Shown: positions 25,432-34,700, counted from the first letter of the stretch. The stretch: DNA of 64,000 nt from Actinoplanes flavus (GCF_017592555.1 NZ_JAGFNS010000013.1:186001-250000); one strand, 5' to 3'. The notes: generated by a model from the sequence alone, not told the origin. Numbers and translations are program-made.

Positions 25432-28350
25432 TCAGGTCGGCGGCGGCTCGATGTCACACTCCGCGCGCACCCCGAGAGCGGCGTTTACCGTGCTCGGATG
25501 GTGCGGTCCGAGCACGCGGCGGAGGCTGCCAAGTGTAGTGTCCAGCAACACTTGAGCGCTGCCCGACTCGCCTGCGTTTCTCATTTCCAACACGAGATCG
25601 ACAGCGCAGGCGAGCGAATCCGGATGATCCTTTCCGCGCACTCTCTGAGACACTTCGAGGGTACGTCGAAGCAGGTCACGGGCATCGTCGAATTGTTGAT
25701 CGAGAGAGAGATCGGTGGCATAGTTCGCCGCCGCACAAAGGGTGTACGGGTGCTCGTCACCCAATCGCTCCTGTAACTCGGTCAGGGTCATCCGATCCAT
25801 CTCCAGGGCACGCGGATCGCCCAGCGCGCGCAGGATGATCGCATGGTTCACCTCGGCCGCCAGGGTGACCGGGTTGAACCGGCCGAAGACCCGCCGGTAC
25901 CGCGCCACGGCGAGCTTGGCCAACTCCAGGGCGTCGTCCGGCGGCCGGTGCTCGGCGACCGCCAGGGCGCAGCCGACGTTGGCGAGGCTCATCATGGCGG
26001 CCAGCGTGTGCTCGTGATCGGTGCCCAGCTGGGTCAGGCCGGCCTCGTAGTTCTCCCGGGCCAGGCGCATGGCGTCGGCGTACCGGCCGAGTTTGCGCAG
26101 CGCCACGACGACCGTACGGACGCTCATCAACACCTGCTGGTGCCGGGGCCCCATCCGGGCCCGCAACGCCGGCAGCACCTCCTGCTGCAGGTCGTACGCC
26201 TGCTGGTAGTCCCCCAGCCCGAGATGGTCGCGGGCCAGGTTGCCGATCGACAGCAGGGTTCGGGCGTCCCGGTCGCCGAACAGGTCCCGCCGCCGGCGCA
26301 GCACCTCCTCGTCGATCGCGAAGGCGCTCCGGTAGTCCCCCAGCAGGCGCCGGTTGACCCCGACGTTGTTCATCTGATGCAGGATGCGTTCCTCGTCCGC
26401 CGGGTCGGCGGCCCGGCAGTGCGCGAGCGTCTCCTCGTCGACCTCCAGCGCCTGCGGATAGGCCCCGTTGATCCGGTGGTGTGCCGCCACCGTCCGCGCG
26501 GCCCGCAGCGTGAACCGGTGCCGGTCGCCGTATCCCGTGCTCTCCCGCAGCCGGTTCCAGGAGACGATGCTCAGCTCCCGGGACTCGTCATAGCGGCCCA
26601 GCGCCCGCAACGTCTCGGCGCGCTCGAAGGTGGCCCGCATGGCCAGTTCCTCGACCGGCTCGGTGGCGTCGTCCGCGTCGGCCGGGGTCCACGCGGCGAT
26701 GGCCAGGTCGGCCAGGCGCAGACTGCCCGCGTAGTCGCCGGCCCGGTTCTGGTAGCGGATCTGGTCGACGACCAGCCGGCGGGCGGGCAGGTGGGCGGAG
26801 CCGATCAGCCCGGCCGGGATCACGTGCGGGGCGATCTCCGCGTACAGGTCCCAGGCCCGCATGTCCTCCGGGGCGCCCGGGTTCGCGGCGGCCAGCAGCA
26901 GTTCGGCGTTGGTCCGGCCGCGCTTCCGGGCGGGCTGGTCGAGCGCCTCCCGGAGCGCCACCTGGACCAGCCGGTGCACGGTGATCCGCCGGGTCTGCTG
27001 CTCGACGGTCGCCAGCCCGTACCGGCGCAGGGTCCGTATCGTTCGGGCCATCTGGATCGGATCGCTGAGCGCCCGCGCCAGCGGTGCGGTGACCGGGGCG
27101 TCCTGCCCGCTGCGCAGCAGGGTGACCGAGACCGGCTCGGTGCCGAGGTAGGCGAAGACCTCGAGCAGCTGGGCGGCGCTCGGCGCCTCGTGACGCAGGC
27201 CGTCGACCGCGATCCGGACGAACGCGACGACCGTGTCGGTGTAGTGCTGTGGTCGTCCGGTGGCCAGCAGTTCCTGCATGTGCTCGTTGAAGAGCTGCAT
27301 CAGCTCGCCGACCGGCATCAGGGTCGCGGCCTGCACGGCGGCCACCTGTTCCAGGGCGAGCGGCAGGTCGCCGAGCCGGTCGGCGAGGCGGTCCGCGTCG
27401 GCGCCGCTGATCTCCCGGCCCCGCCGGCGCAGGAACTGGATGCTCTCGGCCCGGTCGAACGGCGGCACCTCGATGGCCGTGCCGACGTTCGCCCAGTTCG
27501 GGTCGCGGGAGGTGACCAGCACCTGGCCGCGCGCCGAGGAGGGCAGCAGCGCCAGCAGGTCGTCGGAGAGCTCGGCGTTGTCGAAGACCAGATGCCAGGC
27601 GACCCGGCCCCGCTCCAACTCGCTGATCACCGACCGTACGGTCTGCTGGAGGTCCCGGTTCGCCGGCAGGTTCAACCGCTCCCCCAGGTCCGCGAGGGCC
27701 CGGCGGGCCGGCATCGGGTCGTGCGCGGGCACCCACCAGACCAGGCCGTTCTCCGGAACCGCCCAGCGGTACAGGTACTCCACCGCCACCTGTGTCTTCC
27801 CGGCCCCGCCCAGCCCGTGCAGGATGACCGGCAGCGACCGGCCCGCGCGCAGCCGCCGCCGGACCTCGTCGAGGATCAGATCCCGGCCGGTGAAGGCGCT
27901 GTTGCGTTCCGGCAGGTCACGCGGCCGGACGGTGACGGTCGCCGGATCGCCGCCCGGTTCCCCGGCCGTCTTCTCGACCGGCTCGGGCACGATGAAGTCC
28001 TCACTCGGCGGCGCCACGGCCGGCCGGGTCGAGTCGTCCGAGGCCGCCAGCCAGAGTTGCAGGAACTGCCGGACCACCTCGTGCGGGTCCCGGCGGTCCA
28101 CCGAGCGGACGGCCAGCACACGGACCACGCAGTCCAGCTTCACCCATTTGGGCAGGCCGTCGCCGCGCAGCATGGCGCTCACCGTTTCGTGACTGACGGT
28201 GTCCGCGAGATCGCCACGGATTCTGACATCGTTGCTGATCATTCGGACGCCCGGTTTTCCGGCACTGCGATAGAGCTCGTGCAGGGCGAGGACCAGATCC
28301 CTCAGTGGGCCCGGTGGCAATTGATCTGGTCCGGGCATCTGTACCGCCAC
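25432..28350 (-). CDS. NB-ARC/TPR protein of FxSxx-type system, with N-terminal HTH-like domain
   Basis: 972 residues. The N-terminal ~95 residues are a helical module of the helix-turn-helix type seen at the start of many actinobacterial NB-ARC proteins (SNDVRIRGDLADTVSHETVS). The STAND ATPase has Walker A GLGGAGKTQ (~178), Walker B LVFDNAE and GDLPLALEQ. TPR units run from ~520 to the end. The final RAECDIEPPPT matches the end of the other NB-ARC-TPR protein at 19466-22720. GTG 28350 has AGGAG 8 bases upstream. First gene of a compact block followed by precursor peptide 1, radical SAM and HExxH genes. Likely regulates or senses the peptide system. Confidence 0.87.
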   Translation of the reverse strand: MAVQMPGPDQLPPGPLRDLVLALHELYRSAGKPGVRMISNDVRIRGDLADTVSHETVSAMLRGDGLPKWVKLDCVVRVLAVRSVDRRDPHEVVRQFLQLWLAASDDSTRPAVAPPSEDFIVPEPVEKTAGEPGGDPATVTVRPRDLPERNSAFTGRDLILDEVRRRLRAGRSLPVILHGLGGAGKTQVAVEYLYRWAVPENGLVWWVPAHDPMPARRALADLGERLNLPANRDLQQTVRSVISELERGRVAWHLVFDNAELSDDLLALLPSSARGQVLVTSRDPNWANVGTAIEVPPFDRAESIQFLRRRGREISGADADRLADRLGDLPLALEQVAAVQAATLMPVGELMQLFNEHMQELLATGRPQHYTDTVVAFVRIAVDGLRHEAPSAAQLLEVFAYLGTEPVSVTLLRSGQDAPVTAPLARALSDPIQMARTIRTLRRYGLATVEQQTRRITVHRLVQVALREALDQPARKRGRTNAELLLAAANPGAPEDMRAWDLYAEIAPHVIPAGLIGSAHLPARRLVVDQIRYQNRAGDYAGSLRLADLAIAAWTPADADDATEPVEELAMRATFERAETLRALGRYDESRELSIVSWNRLRESTGYGDRHRFTLRAARTVAAHHRINGAYPQALEVDEETLAHCRAADPADEERILHQMNNVGVNRRLLGDYRSAFAIDEEVLRRRRDLFGDRDARTLLSIGNLARDHLGLGDYQQAYDLQQEVLPALRARMGPRHQQVLMSVRTVVVALRKLGRYADAMRLARENYEAGLTQLGTDHEHTLAAMMSLANVGCALAVAEHRPPDDALELAKLAVARYRRVFGRFNPVTLAAEVNHAIILRALGDPRALEMDRMTLTELQERLGDEHPYTLCAAANYATDLSLDQQFDDARDLLRRTLEVSQRVRGKDHPDSLACAVDLVLEMRNAGESGSAQVLLDTTLGSLRRVLGPHHPSTVNAALGVRAECDIEPPPT

Positions 28351-28524
28351 GAGTCACGCTCCTGACGCTGACAAGAATCGTCAAGTTGTGTCAGACAGGA
28401 TTTCACGAGCATCGGGCGTACGCCAACCGTCAACTTATGGCGATGAATGCCAGGATCCGTTCTCGCGCATTCCGGGGGATCGACGATTGATCCATGGAAA
28501 GAGTTCGCCGCGGAGGGGCGCCGA

Positions 28525-28851
28525 ATGCGTGATCATAAACGGCCCGGCATCGACCGGGTCACGAACGAGCTGGCCTTCGTGGCCGTCGTGGTGACGATCC
28601 TGATTCTGATCCTCACCGGAGGGCTCAGCGGGGAATCGACTCTCCAGGCGATCGCGTGCCTGGCGGCCACCGCCGGACCCTGGCGCCGGGCGAAGGCCGA
28701 GAACAGGGCTATGGAACGGATCCTGCGCCCGGGGCGTCCGGTGGATCGCCGGCGTAGTTGTCGAAGGCGGAAAGAACTTCCTGAGCACCGTCGAATTCGA
28801 TCAACAAGCGCCGGATGGCGTTGGCGAGCGCGGAATCGCCGTCCGCGATGA
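28525..28851 (+). CDS. Small membrane protein antisense to precursor peptide 2
   Basis: 109 residues from ATG 28525 (GGAGGGG 6 bases upstream). A hydrophobic segment (ELAFVAVVVTILILILTGG) and a second weaker one lead into a basic C-terminus. Its last ~47 codons lie opposite the 3' part of precursor peptide 2 (28709-28924) and look like antisense low-complexity Arg-rich sequence. The 5' half therefore looks like a real gene while the 3' end may be fortuitous. Function unknown. Confidence 0.5.
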   Translation: MRDHKRPGIDRVTNELAFVAVVVTILILILTGGLSGESTLQAIACLAATAGPWRRAKAENRAMERILRPGRPVDRRRSCRRRKELPEHRRIRSTSAGWRWRARNRRPR

Positions 28852-28924
28852 GACGGTCCACCGGCAGATCGGTGACGTCGATCAACCGAGACGCGCCCGG
28901 ATCGTCCTGGCCGGCGCCACCCAT
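28709..28924 (-). CDS. FxSxx-like RiPP precursor peptide 2
   Basis: 71 residues, ATG at 28924 with GGAGG five bases upstream. It shares the leader pattern LIDVTDLPVDRLI with precursor peptide 1, then ANAIRRLLIEF and the core VLSAFDNYAGDPPDAP with a short tail. Here the core triad is Phe-Asp-Asn followed by Tyr, aligned with Phe-Gly-Asn-Phe of peptide 1. No biosynthetic gene overlaps it. It precedes the NB-ARC-TPR gene on the same strand with a 358-base gap, so it may be transcribed separately or head the operon. Part of it is antisense to a small membrane ORF. It is presumably modified in trans by the radical SAM enzyme at 23989-25215. Confidence 0.78.
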   Translation of the reverse strand: MGGAGQDDPGASRLIDVTDLPVDRLIADGDSALANAIRRLLIEFDGAQEVLSAFDNYAGDPPDAPGAGSVP

Positions 28925-29275
28925 GCCGCCCTCCACCTGATAACCCGGCCCAGCAAGCTCACGATAGCTAATCACAGGGTCGCCCGACGGCCATTCGCGG
29001 CCCTGCGGCTTCCCGTCATGGCGGCTCCCGGTCCCGCTGGGCCGTGGGCCGTCCACCGGTCTCACCTGGACCGGCCGTCATCCCCGGGGCGGCGGGGCGT
29101 TGTACCCGATGCGGCAAGAGTCCGGTAGGTCCCACTGTCCGGAACGGATCGGGACCAAAATTCGGCACACGCAGCCGTATCACAGAGGCAACTCAGAGGT
29201 AACAATGGGCTCTGATCGGGATCGCCCCATCTCGATCCATGCTTCACCGGCTCGGCGGACCGGAAGGTAGCGGAC
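28925..29275. other. 351-base intergenic region between divergent genes
   Basis: It separates precursor peptide 2 (minus) from the DUF3040 gene (plus), so both promoters should lie here. The part near 28925-28980 is less GC-rich, and the stretch 29150-29200 also has AT-rich islands. I see no convincing open frame, repeat or operator in it. Confidence 0.5.
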
Positions 29276-29590
29276 ATGCTCAGCAAAGAGGACAGTCGGC
29301 GGCTGGCACAGCTGGAACGCCAGCTCCGACGCGACGATCCCGACTTCTGTGCCCGCATGGGCGGCGGAAACTTCAGCGTGTCACCGACCGGTGTCCCTCC
29401 GCTTCCACTGTTCATCCTGTCCGCGCTCATCACCGCCGTCGCCGTCGTGCTGGCCGTGGTGGGCTGGTGGATCGCGGCGTCCATCACGACCGCCTGGGCG
29501 GCCGTCACCACGGGCTCCGCGGCTCACCGGCTGCGCCGGCGACGGGAGGTCAGGAGCTGGCAGCGGCCTGCCCCTCGAACCGACGGATGA
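29276..29590 (+). CDS. DUF3040 membrane protein
   Basis: 104 residues. The N-terminus LSKEDSRRLAQLERQLRRDDPDF is the characteristic start of actinobacterial DUF3040 proteins. Two hydrophobic segments follow (PLFILSALITAVAVVLAVVG and ITTAWAAVTTG), then a basic tail. GGAAGG lies 5 bases before ATG 29276. Family function is unknown. The 3' end overlaps the convergent membrane protein gene by 41 bp. Confidence 0.85.
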   Translation: MLSKEDSRRLAQLERQLRRDDPDFCARMGGGNFSVSPTGVPPLPLFILSALITAVAVVLAVVGWWIAASITTAWAAVTTGSAAHRLRRRREVRSWQRPAPRTDG

Positions 29591-30269
29591 TCTCGGCCAG
29601 CGCCCGGACCTGACGCAGGACACTCTCCGGTTCGGTGGACCGGTGCACCTGGCGGCCGATGTCGACGATCGCGTCCGCCCGGACCCCCACCATGTTGAGC
29701 GGGCGCCGGTAGAGCGGCTCCTGACTGGTCGCCCACTTGACGAAGGACCGCGACGGCTCCGGCAGGTAGACGATCCACGCGGTGGCCAGTTCGCCGGTGT
29801 CCGGCTTGCGGTAGTCGAAGACCACGAACTCGAGGTCGTCGTGAACTCCGCGCAGGACCGCGTACGCCGGCTGGTCCTCGCCGAAGTCGGGGGTGTCGCT
29901 CCAGTCCGCCAGCAGGTCGGGGTCGACGTCGAGGAAGCGCCAGCCCTCGCGGCGGGCCAGCTCGATCCGGTCGCCCACGCCGGTGGCCGGGCTGACCGAC
30001 CGGTCGGCGAAGAAGGTGAGGTAGACCCCGGCCGCACCGACCAGGACGCCGAGGCCGATGGTGAGCATCCCGGCGAGCCGGCCGACCGAGTGCTCCAGCG
30101 GGCGGGCCAGACCGGTCTCGTCACCCACGGTGACACATTGGTTGCCGACACGCGTTTCGGCCGGACCGCACCCGGCCGTGCCGTTCATCAGAAGGACGAC
30201 GCCGAGAGCCAGAATCACCAGCCCTACAGCAAGAACGATCCACGAGTATCGACTCGCTCGGACGCTCAT
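29550..30269 (-). CDS. Two-helix membrane protein of unknown function
   Basis: 239 residues. The first membrane helix (SWIVLAVGLVILALGVVLLM) is followed by a short loop with CGP and CVTVG cysteines, outside if N-in. A second helix (GMLTIGLGVLVGAAGVYLTFF) leads to a ~150-residue soluble domain. I do not recognise the soluble domain; it contains YAVLRGVHDDLEFVVFDYR and ALAEIIRRFEG. GGGAGGG lies 4 bases before ATG 30269. Monocistronic, converging on the DUF3040 gene. Confidence 0.75.
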   Translation of the reverse strand: MSVRASRYSWIVLAVGLVILALGVVLLMNGTAGCGPAETRVGNQCVTVGDETGLARPLEHSVGRLAGMLTIGLGVLVGAAGVYLTFFADRSVSPATGVGDRIELARREGWRFLDVDPDLLADWSDTPDFGEDQPAYAVLRGVHDDLEFVVFDYRKPDTGELATAWIVYLPEPSRSFVKWATSQEPLYRRPLNMVGVRADAIVDIGRQVHRSTEPESVLRQVRALAEIIRRFEGQAAASS

Positions 30270-30317
30270 CCGGCCCTCCCATTTCGCCGGTGATCAAAAT
30301 ACCGGCTACCTGACGTG

Positions 30318-30347
30318 ATACGGCCGGCGCCCGGGCGCCGGCCGTAT
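30318..30347 (-). terminator. Perfect 30-bp palindrome downstream of haloperoxidase-like gene
   Basis: A perfect inverted repeat with 15-bp arms meeting at CCCGGG, 15 bases after the stop of the minus-strand gene at 30362. There is no U-tract, so it would act as a GC-rich, U-less terminator or mRNA 3' stabiliser. Direct observation of symmetry; role inferred from position. Confidence 0.6.
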
Positions 30348-30361
30348 CCGTAGCGGAAGAG

Positions 30362-31573
30362 TTATCCGGCCAGGAGCGCCCGCGCGTTGCGGATGGTGTG
30401 CGCGGCCACGTCCTTGCCGAGTTCGATGCCGGCCTCGTCGGCCGAGCGGGTGTGGATGCCGGACCAGACGCGGGCGTCCACGTTCTCCAGACTCGGCACC
30501 CTCCAGTCGGTGTAGGTGCGGGTCACACCGGGCGCCGACGGGCTCGGGACGGTGTACGGGCGGCGCGCCTTCGGGCCGACCAGCACGGTCAGGATCTGCT
30601 CGGCCGAGCCGGAGTACGTGTTGTGCCCACTCGGGTAGTCCGGGTGCGCCGGGGTGGCGTGCAGCGGCAGCCACTCCGCGTCGCCGCCGGCCCGGATCGC
30701 GCTGACCGGGCGCCACAACTGGTAGGCGTACTTGGCGTCGGACGTGGCGATCTGGGTGTCGACCGAGGCGACGTGGAACAGGGCGACGAGCCGGGTGCGC
30801 TCGGCGACCCCGCCCCGGGACTGCTCGACGGCGGCCCGCAGGATCGGGGTGTAGAGCACGTACGACGAGCCGAGCCAGAAGGTGGCGGTGTCGGTCTGCG
30901 CCGGGGTGCGGACCGTGCTGTTCGCCGCGCCGTACGCCTTCACCTCGGCGATGTCCCGCCGGTACCGGGCCGAGTCGAGCGCCGGGGGCGGGGCCGGACG
31001 GTACTGGCCGGCGCCGCGCAGGGCGAACGGGCGGGCCACCCGGTTGCCGTACTGGGTGGCCGGGGCGTAGGCCGGCGGGGTGGGCTGCCAGATCCCGGGC
31101 GCGGCGGCCGGCACCGGGTACGCCGTGTTCACCGAGGCCGGGTCGAGCCCGTCCCCGGCCCGTTCGGCGATCAGGTCGGCGGCCTCGTCCCGGCCGGCGG
31201 CGAGGCCGCGGTCCCTGGCCGGCCCGTCCGGGATGGTGGCGAGGTCGGCGGCGAGCACGGCGTCGGCCGCGGCGGCCTGGGTCGGGGTCAGCGTGATCAG
31301 GGTCTGGTGGACCGCTCCGGCCAGGGCCGCGCGCTGGTAGGCCTTCGGGTGGGAACCGTTCTGTGCCCGGGCCGCGGCGAGCCAGCCGATCGCCCAGGTG
31401 CGCCCGTTGGTCACCTGCGTGGTGGCGCCACCGGCGGTGATCGCCGCCGTGGTGGCGTCATACCAGGTCAGCACCGAGTCGGTGGCGGGTGCGGCGGCCG
31501 CGGGCGCGGCAGTGCCGATGGCGGTCACGGTGACGGCGCTGAGCAGCACCGCACCGGCTCTGTTGACGAACAT
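30362..31573 (-). CDS. Secreted vanadium haloperoxidase / PAP2-like phosphatase
   Basis: 403 residues with a signal peptide (LLSAVTVTAIGTAAPAAAA). The PAP2/vanadium-haloperoxidase active-site motifs are readable: KYAYQLWRPVSAIR, PDYPSGHNTYSGSAEQ (Ser-Gly-His) and VDARVWSGIHTRSADEAG (Arg-x5-His). These bind phosphate or vanadate. Family members are either vanadium-dependent haloperoxidases or acid phosphatases; which one cannot be told from sequence alone. Followed by a perfect palindrome. ATG 31573 begins the signal peptide directly. Confidence 0.87.
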   Translation of the reverse strand: MFVNRAGAVLLSAVTVTAIGTAAPAAAAPATDSVLTWYDATTAAITAGGATTQVTNGRTWAIGWLAAARAQNGSHPKAYQRAALAGAVHQTLITLTPTQAAAADAVLAADLATIPDGPARDRGLAAGRDEAADLIAERAGDGLDPASVNTAYPVPAAAPGIWQPTPPAYAPATQYGNRVARPFALRGAGQYRPAPPPALDSARYRRDIAEVKAYGAANSTVRTPAQTDTATFWLGSSYVLYTPILRAAVEQSRGGVAERTRLVALFHVASVDTQIATSDAKYAYQLWRPVSAIRAGGDAEWLPLHATPAHPDYPSGHNTYSGSAEQILTVLVGPKARRPYTVPSPSAPGVTRTYTDWRVPSLENVDARVWSGIHTRSADEAGIELGKDVAAHTIRNARALLAG

Positions 31574-31678
31574 CGCTAAACCCCTCAGCTCTATCGGAGA
31601 TCTAGAATAAAGCCTCGCGAGTCCCGGACGGCCGCGTCAACGAACGCCACCGGTTCGTATTGATTGGAATAGATGCGA

Positions 31679-31708
31679 AAAGGCCCCCGCCGTACGGCGG
31701 GGGCCTTT
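31679..31708. terminator. Intrinsic terminator downstream of the nuclease/nucleotidase fusion
   Basis: A 13-bp perfect stem with a GTAC tetraloop, flanked by A's on the left and T's on the right. Reading on the minus strand it ends in TTTT, 13 bases after the stop of the gene at 31721. Symmetric enough to work in both directions. Confidence 0.85.
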
Positions 31709-31720
31709 CCTCGGGTGGTG

Positions 31721-34700
31721 CTACCTGGTGATGCGGGCGGTGTGGACACGGACCTTCGAGTCGTTGCCGACCCGGTCCTCAGCCCAGTAGCTGATCACCA
31801 GCTTGCCCCTGTCGACGCCGGTGAGCGCGATGCTCCAGCCGCCCTTGGCGTCCGGGACGGCGCTGACCACCGCGGCCTTGGCCTGGGCGTCCCGCTCCGA
31901 GGACGCCCGGGTCCACGTGCCGGCGGCGTAGTAGTACCACTTGCCGGACCGCTCCTGGACCAGCTTGGCGTTCGCGGTCGCGACACCGGTGCCCAGGTCG
32001 TACGCCGAACCGGTGAGGGTCTGCCAGGACGAGATCCGCTCCTCGTTGCGCGGCTCGTTCAGGCGGATCTCCGGGGCGAGGAAGTCCTGGACGACCAGGA
32101 TCCTGCCGACGGTCACCGTGGTGCCGTTGCCCGCCGGGTTGGCCGGCGTGGCCGTGACCGTGAACAGACCGGCCTTGGCGTACGCGTGCGACACGGTCGC
32201 GTTGTTCGCCGGGGAGCGGGTGGTGGTGCCGTCGCCCCAGTCGACCGAGATCTCGGTGGCGCCGGTGACGCCGCTGAGGGCCAGGGTGGCCGACTGCGAC
32301 GCCCAGATCGCCTTCGGGTTCAGCGTGTACCCGCCGGCCTGCGCCGCCACGGTGACGGTGGACCCGCCGGTGAAGGTCGCCGGGCCGCTGTTGCCGGCCT
32401 CGTCGGTGAGGGTCACGGTCACCTGGTGGCTGCCCGCCGCGGCGTACCGGTGGGTCGCCGTGGTCGTGCCGGCGGCCAGGGTCTCGGCCGCGCTGCCGTC
32501 GCCCCAGTTCACCACCCGGGTGATCGTCGCGTTGTCGCTGACGTCGTCGTCCAGCGCGGTCTCGGTCAGCGTCACCGTCTGACCCGGCCAGAGCGCCGCC
32601 GTGTTCAGGGCGTAGGTGCCCGTCGGGGCGGTGGCGTCCAGCACGCCGGCCGTGCTGCGCGGCGTGGTGTCCGCGGTGATCGGCGTGTGCGCGGCGAAGT
32701 AGTTGACCAGCATGGTGAGGTCGTTGTCGCCGGTCGTCACCTTGTCGGCGCCCTTGCCCAGGGTGGTGAAGTTGTCACCGCCGGAGGCGAGGAACGAGTT
32801 CGACGTGACCCGGTAGGAGCCGTTCGGGTCGAGGGCGACCCCGTTCAGCCGGAGGGTCGACGCGATGATCTTCGAGCCGCGCGGCTGGTCGACGTCGTAG
32901 GAGTAGGTGAGCCCCTTCGACGAGCCGAGGTGCAGCACCGGACGGGAGGCCCCGGCGGGCTGCCACTGCTCCTCCAGCACCTGCTTGATCTGGGCGCCGG
33001 TGAGCGTCTGGGTCACCACGTCGTTGGCGAACGGCTGAACCGCGAACGCCTGCGAGTAGGTGATCGTGCCGTCGGCGCCGTACAGCAGGTCGGCCCGCAG
33101 GCCACCCGGGTTCATGAAGGCGATCTGCGCGCCGCCACGTCCGGCGTCCCTGGTCTGGTCCAGCTGGACGTCGGCGATCAGGTTGCCGAGCACCGACTCG
33201 GCGCCTCGGTCCTCGGCGCCCGCGGCCGTGTAGGCCCGCTTGATGTCGCCGGAGATCTTGCCGAGCGGCTTCTTGCCCAGCTCGGTGGCGTTCGTCTTGG
33301 CCGCGGCGACGAGGCCCGCGATCGCGGTGTTCGACGGGTAGCCGGCCACCGTGACCAGCTCGGAGGTGGAGGCGGTGACCTCACCGGTGGCCGGGTCGTA
33401 GGTCAGCACGACCTTACCCAGCTTTTCGCCGTAGTCCTCGGCCTGGACGACCGGGCGGGTCTTGCCGGGCACGCCCGGAACCGGGATCTGGAAGGCGTAC
33501 GCCTGATGGGTGTGGCCGCTGAAGATGGCGTCGATCTCGGCGCTCACCCGGGTGAACGGGCCGAACACCGGGTCCGCCGCCAGGGCCTCGGCCGAGCCGA
33601 TGTGCTCGGTCGGCGCGCCCTCGTGGGCCAGCAGGACGAGCACGTCGGCCTCGCCGTTGGCCTCGTCGCCGTCGGAGAGCTCCGCGGCGAGGGCGTTCGC
33701 CTCGGCGACCGGGTCGCGGAACTCGACGCCGGCGATGCCGGCCGGGCTGACCAGCGAGGCGGTCTGCTCGGTGACGACGCCGATGTAGCCGACCTTCACG
33801 CCGCCCAGGTTCTGCACGTCGTAGGCGGGCAGGACCCGCTTGCCGTCCTTGTAGACGTTCGCGCCCAGCAGCGGGAAGTCGGCCCGGTCCTGGACCCGGC
33901 CGACGAGGTCGCCGAGGCCCTTGTCGAACTCGTGGTTGCCGACCGCGGAGACGGCCAGGCCACCGGCGTTCAGGACGTCGATGGTCGGGTTGTCGTTGTC
34001 GATCGCGGAGATGAAGGTCGACGCGCCGATGTTGTCACCGTTGGAGATCCACGCGGTGTTCGGGTTCGCGGCCCGCAACTGGTCGACCAGCCCGACGAGC
34101 TGAGCGGCGCCACCGACGGCCTGGCCGTTGACGGTAGACGGAGACTCGAGCCGGCCGTGGAAGTCGTTGATGCTCAGCAGCTGCAGGTCGACCGGACCGG
34201 TCACGCCGGTCTCCACGCCGACGACCACCGGGTCGTGGTCGCTGGACCGGTACGGGTTCTCCGCGTAGAACGGCGCGTAGCCGTCGTACTCGAAGGCGAA
34301 CGACTCGACGGAGTTGATGTTCCAGATGTCGACGCCGGTGACGCGGCTCTTCAGCGCGTCGGTGACCAGGGCGTGGTCGAGCGAGCCGGACTCGCCGCCG
34401 AAGACGTAGGAGAACTTGTCCGCGGGGTGCGCGTCGGTGAAGCCCTTGTCGTACAGGACCTGGAGGGGGTCCTCCTGGCCGTACGAGTTGAAGTCGCCCA
34501 GCAGGATCACCTTGTCGGTGCCGAGACCCTCGACGAAGGTCGCCAGCGCCTGCGCCTGCCGCTTCCGGTCGCCGTTGTAGGCGCCCTGCCCGTCACCGGT
34601 GTCGACGTTGTCACCGGTCGGGGTGACCGAGGCGCTCTTCGACTTGAAGTGGTTCGCGACCACGGTGAAGTCGATGGCGCCCGCGGTGAAGGTCTGCGCG

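Noticed and set aside
25843..28365. An 840-codon open frame on the plus strand opposite the NB-ARC-TPR gene
   Set aside because: It has no recognisable motifs and is rich in Gly, Pro, Arg, His and Gln. The minus-strand gene has P-loop and TPR motifs and a good start.
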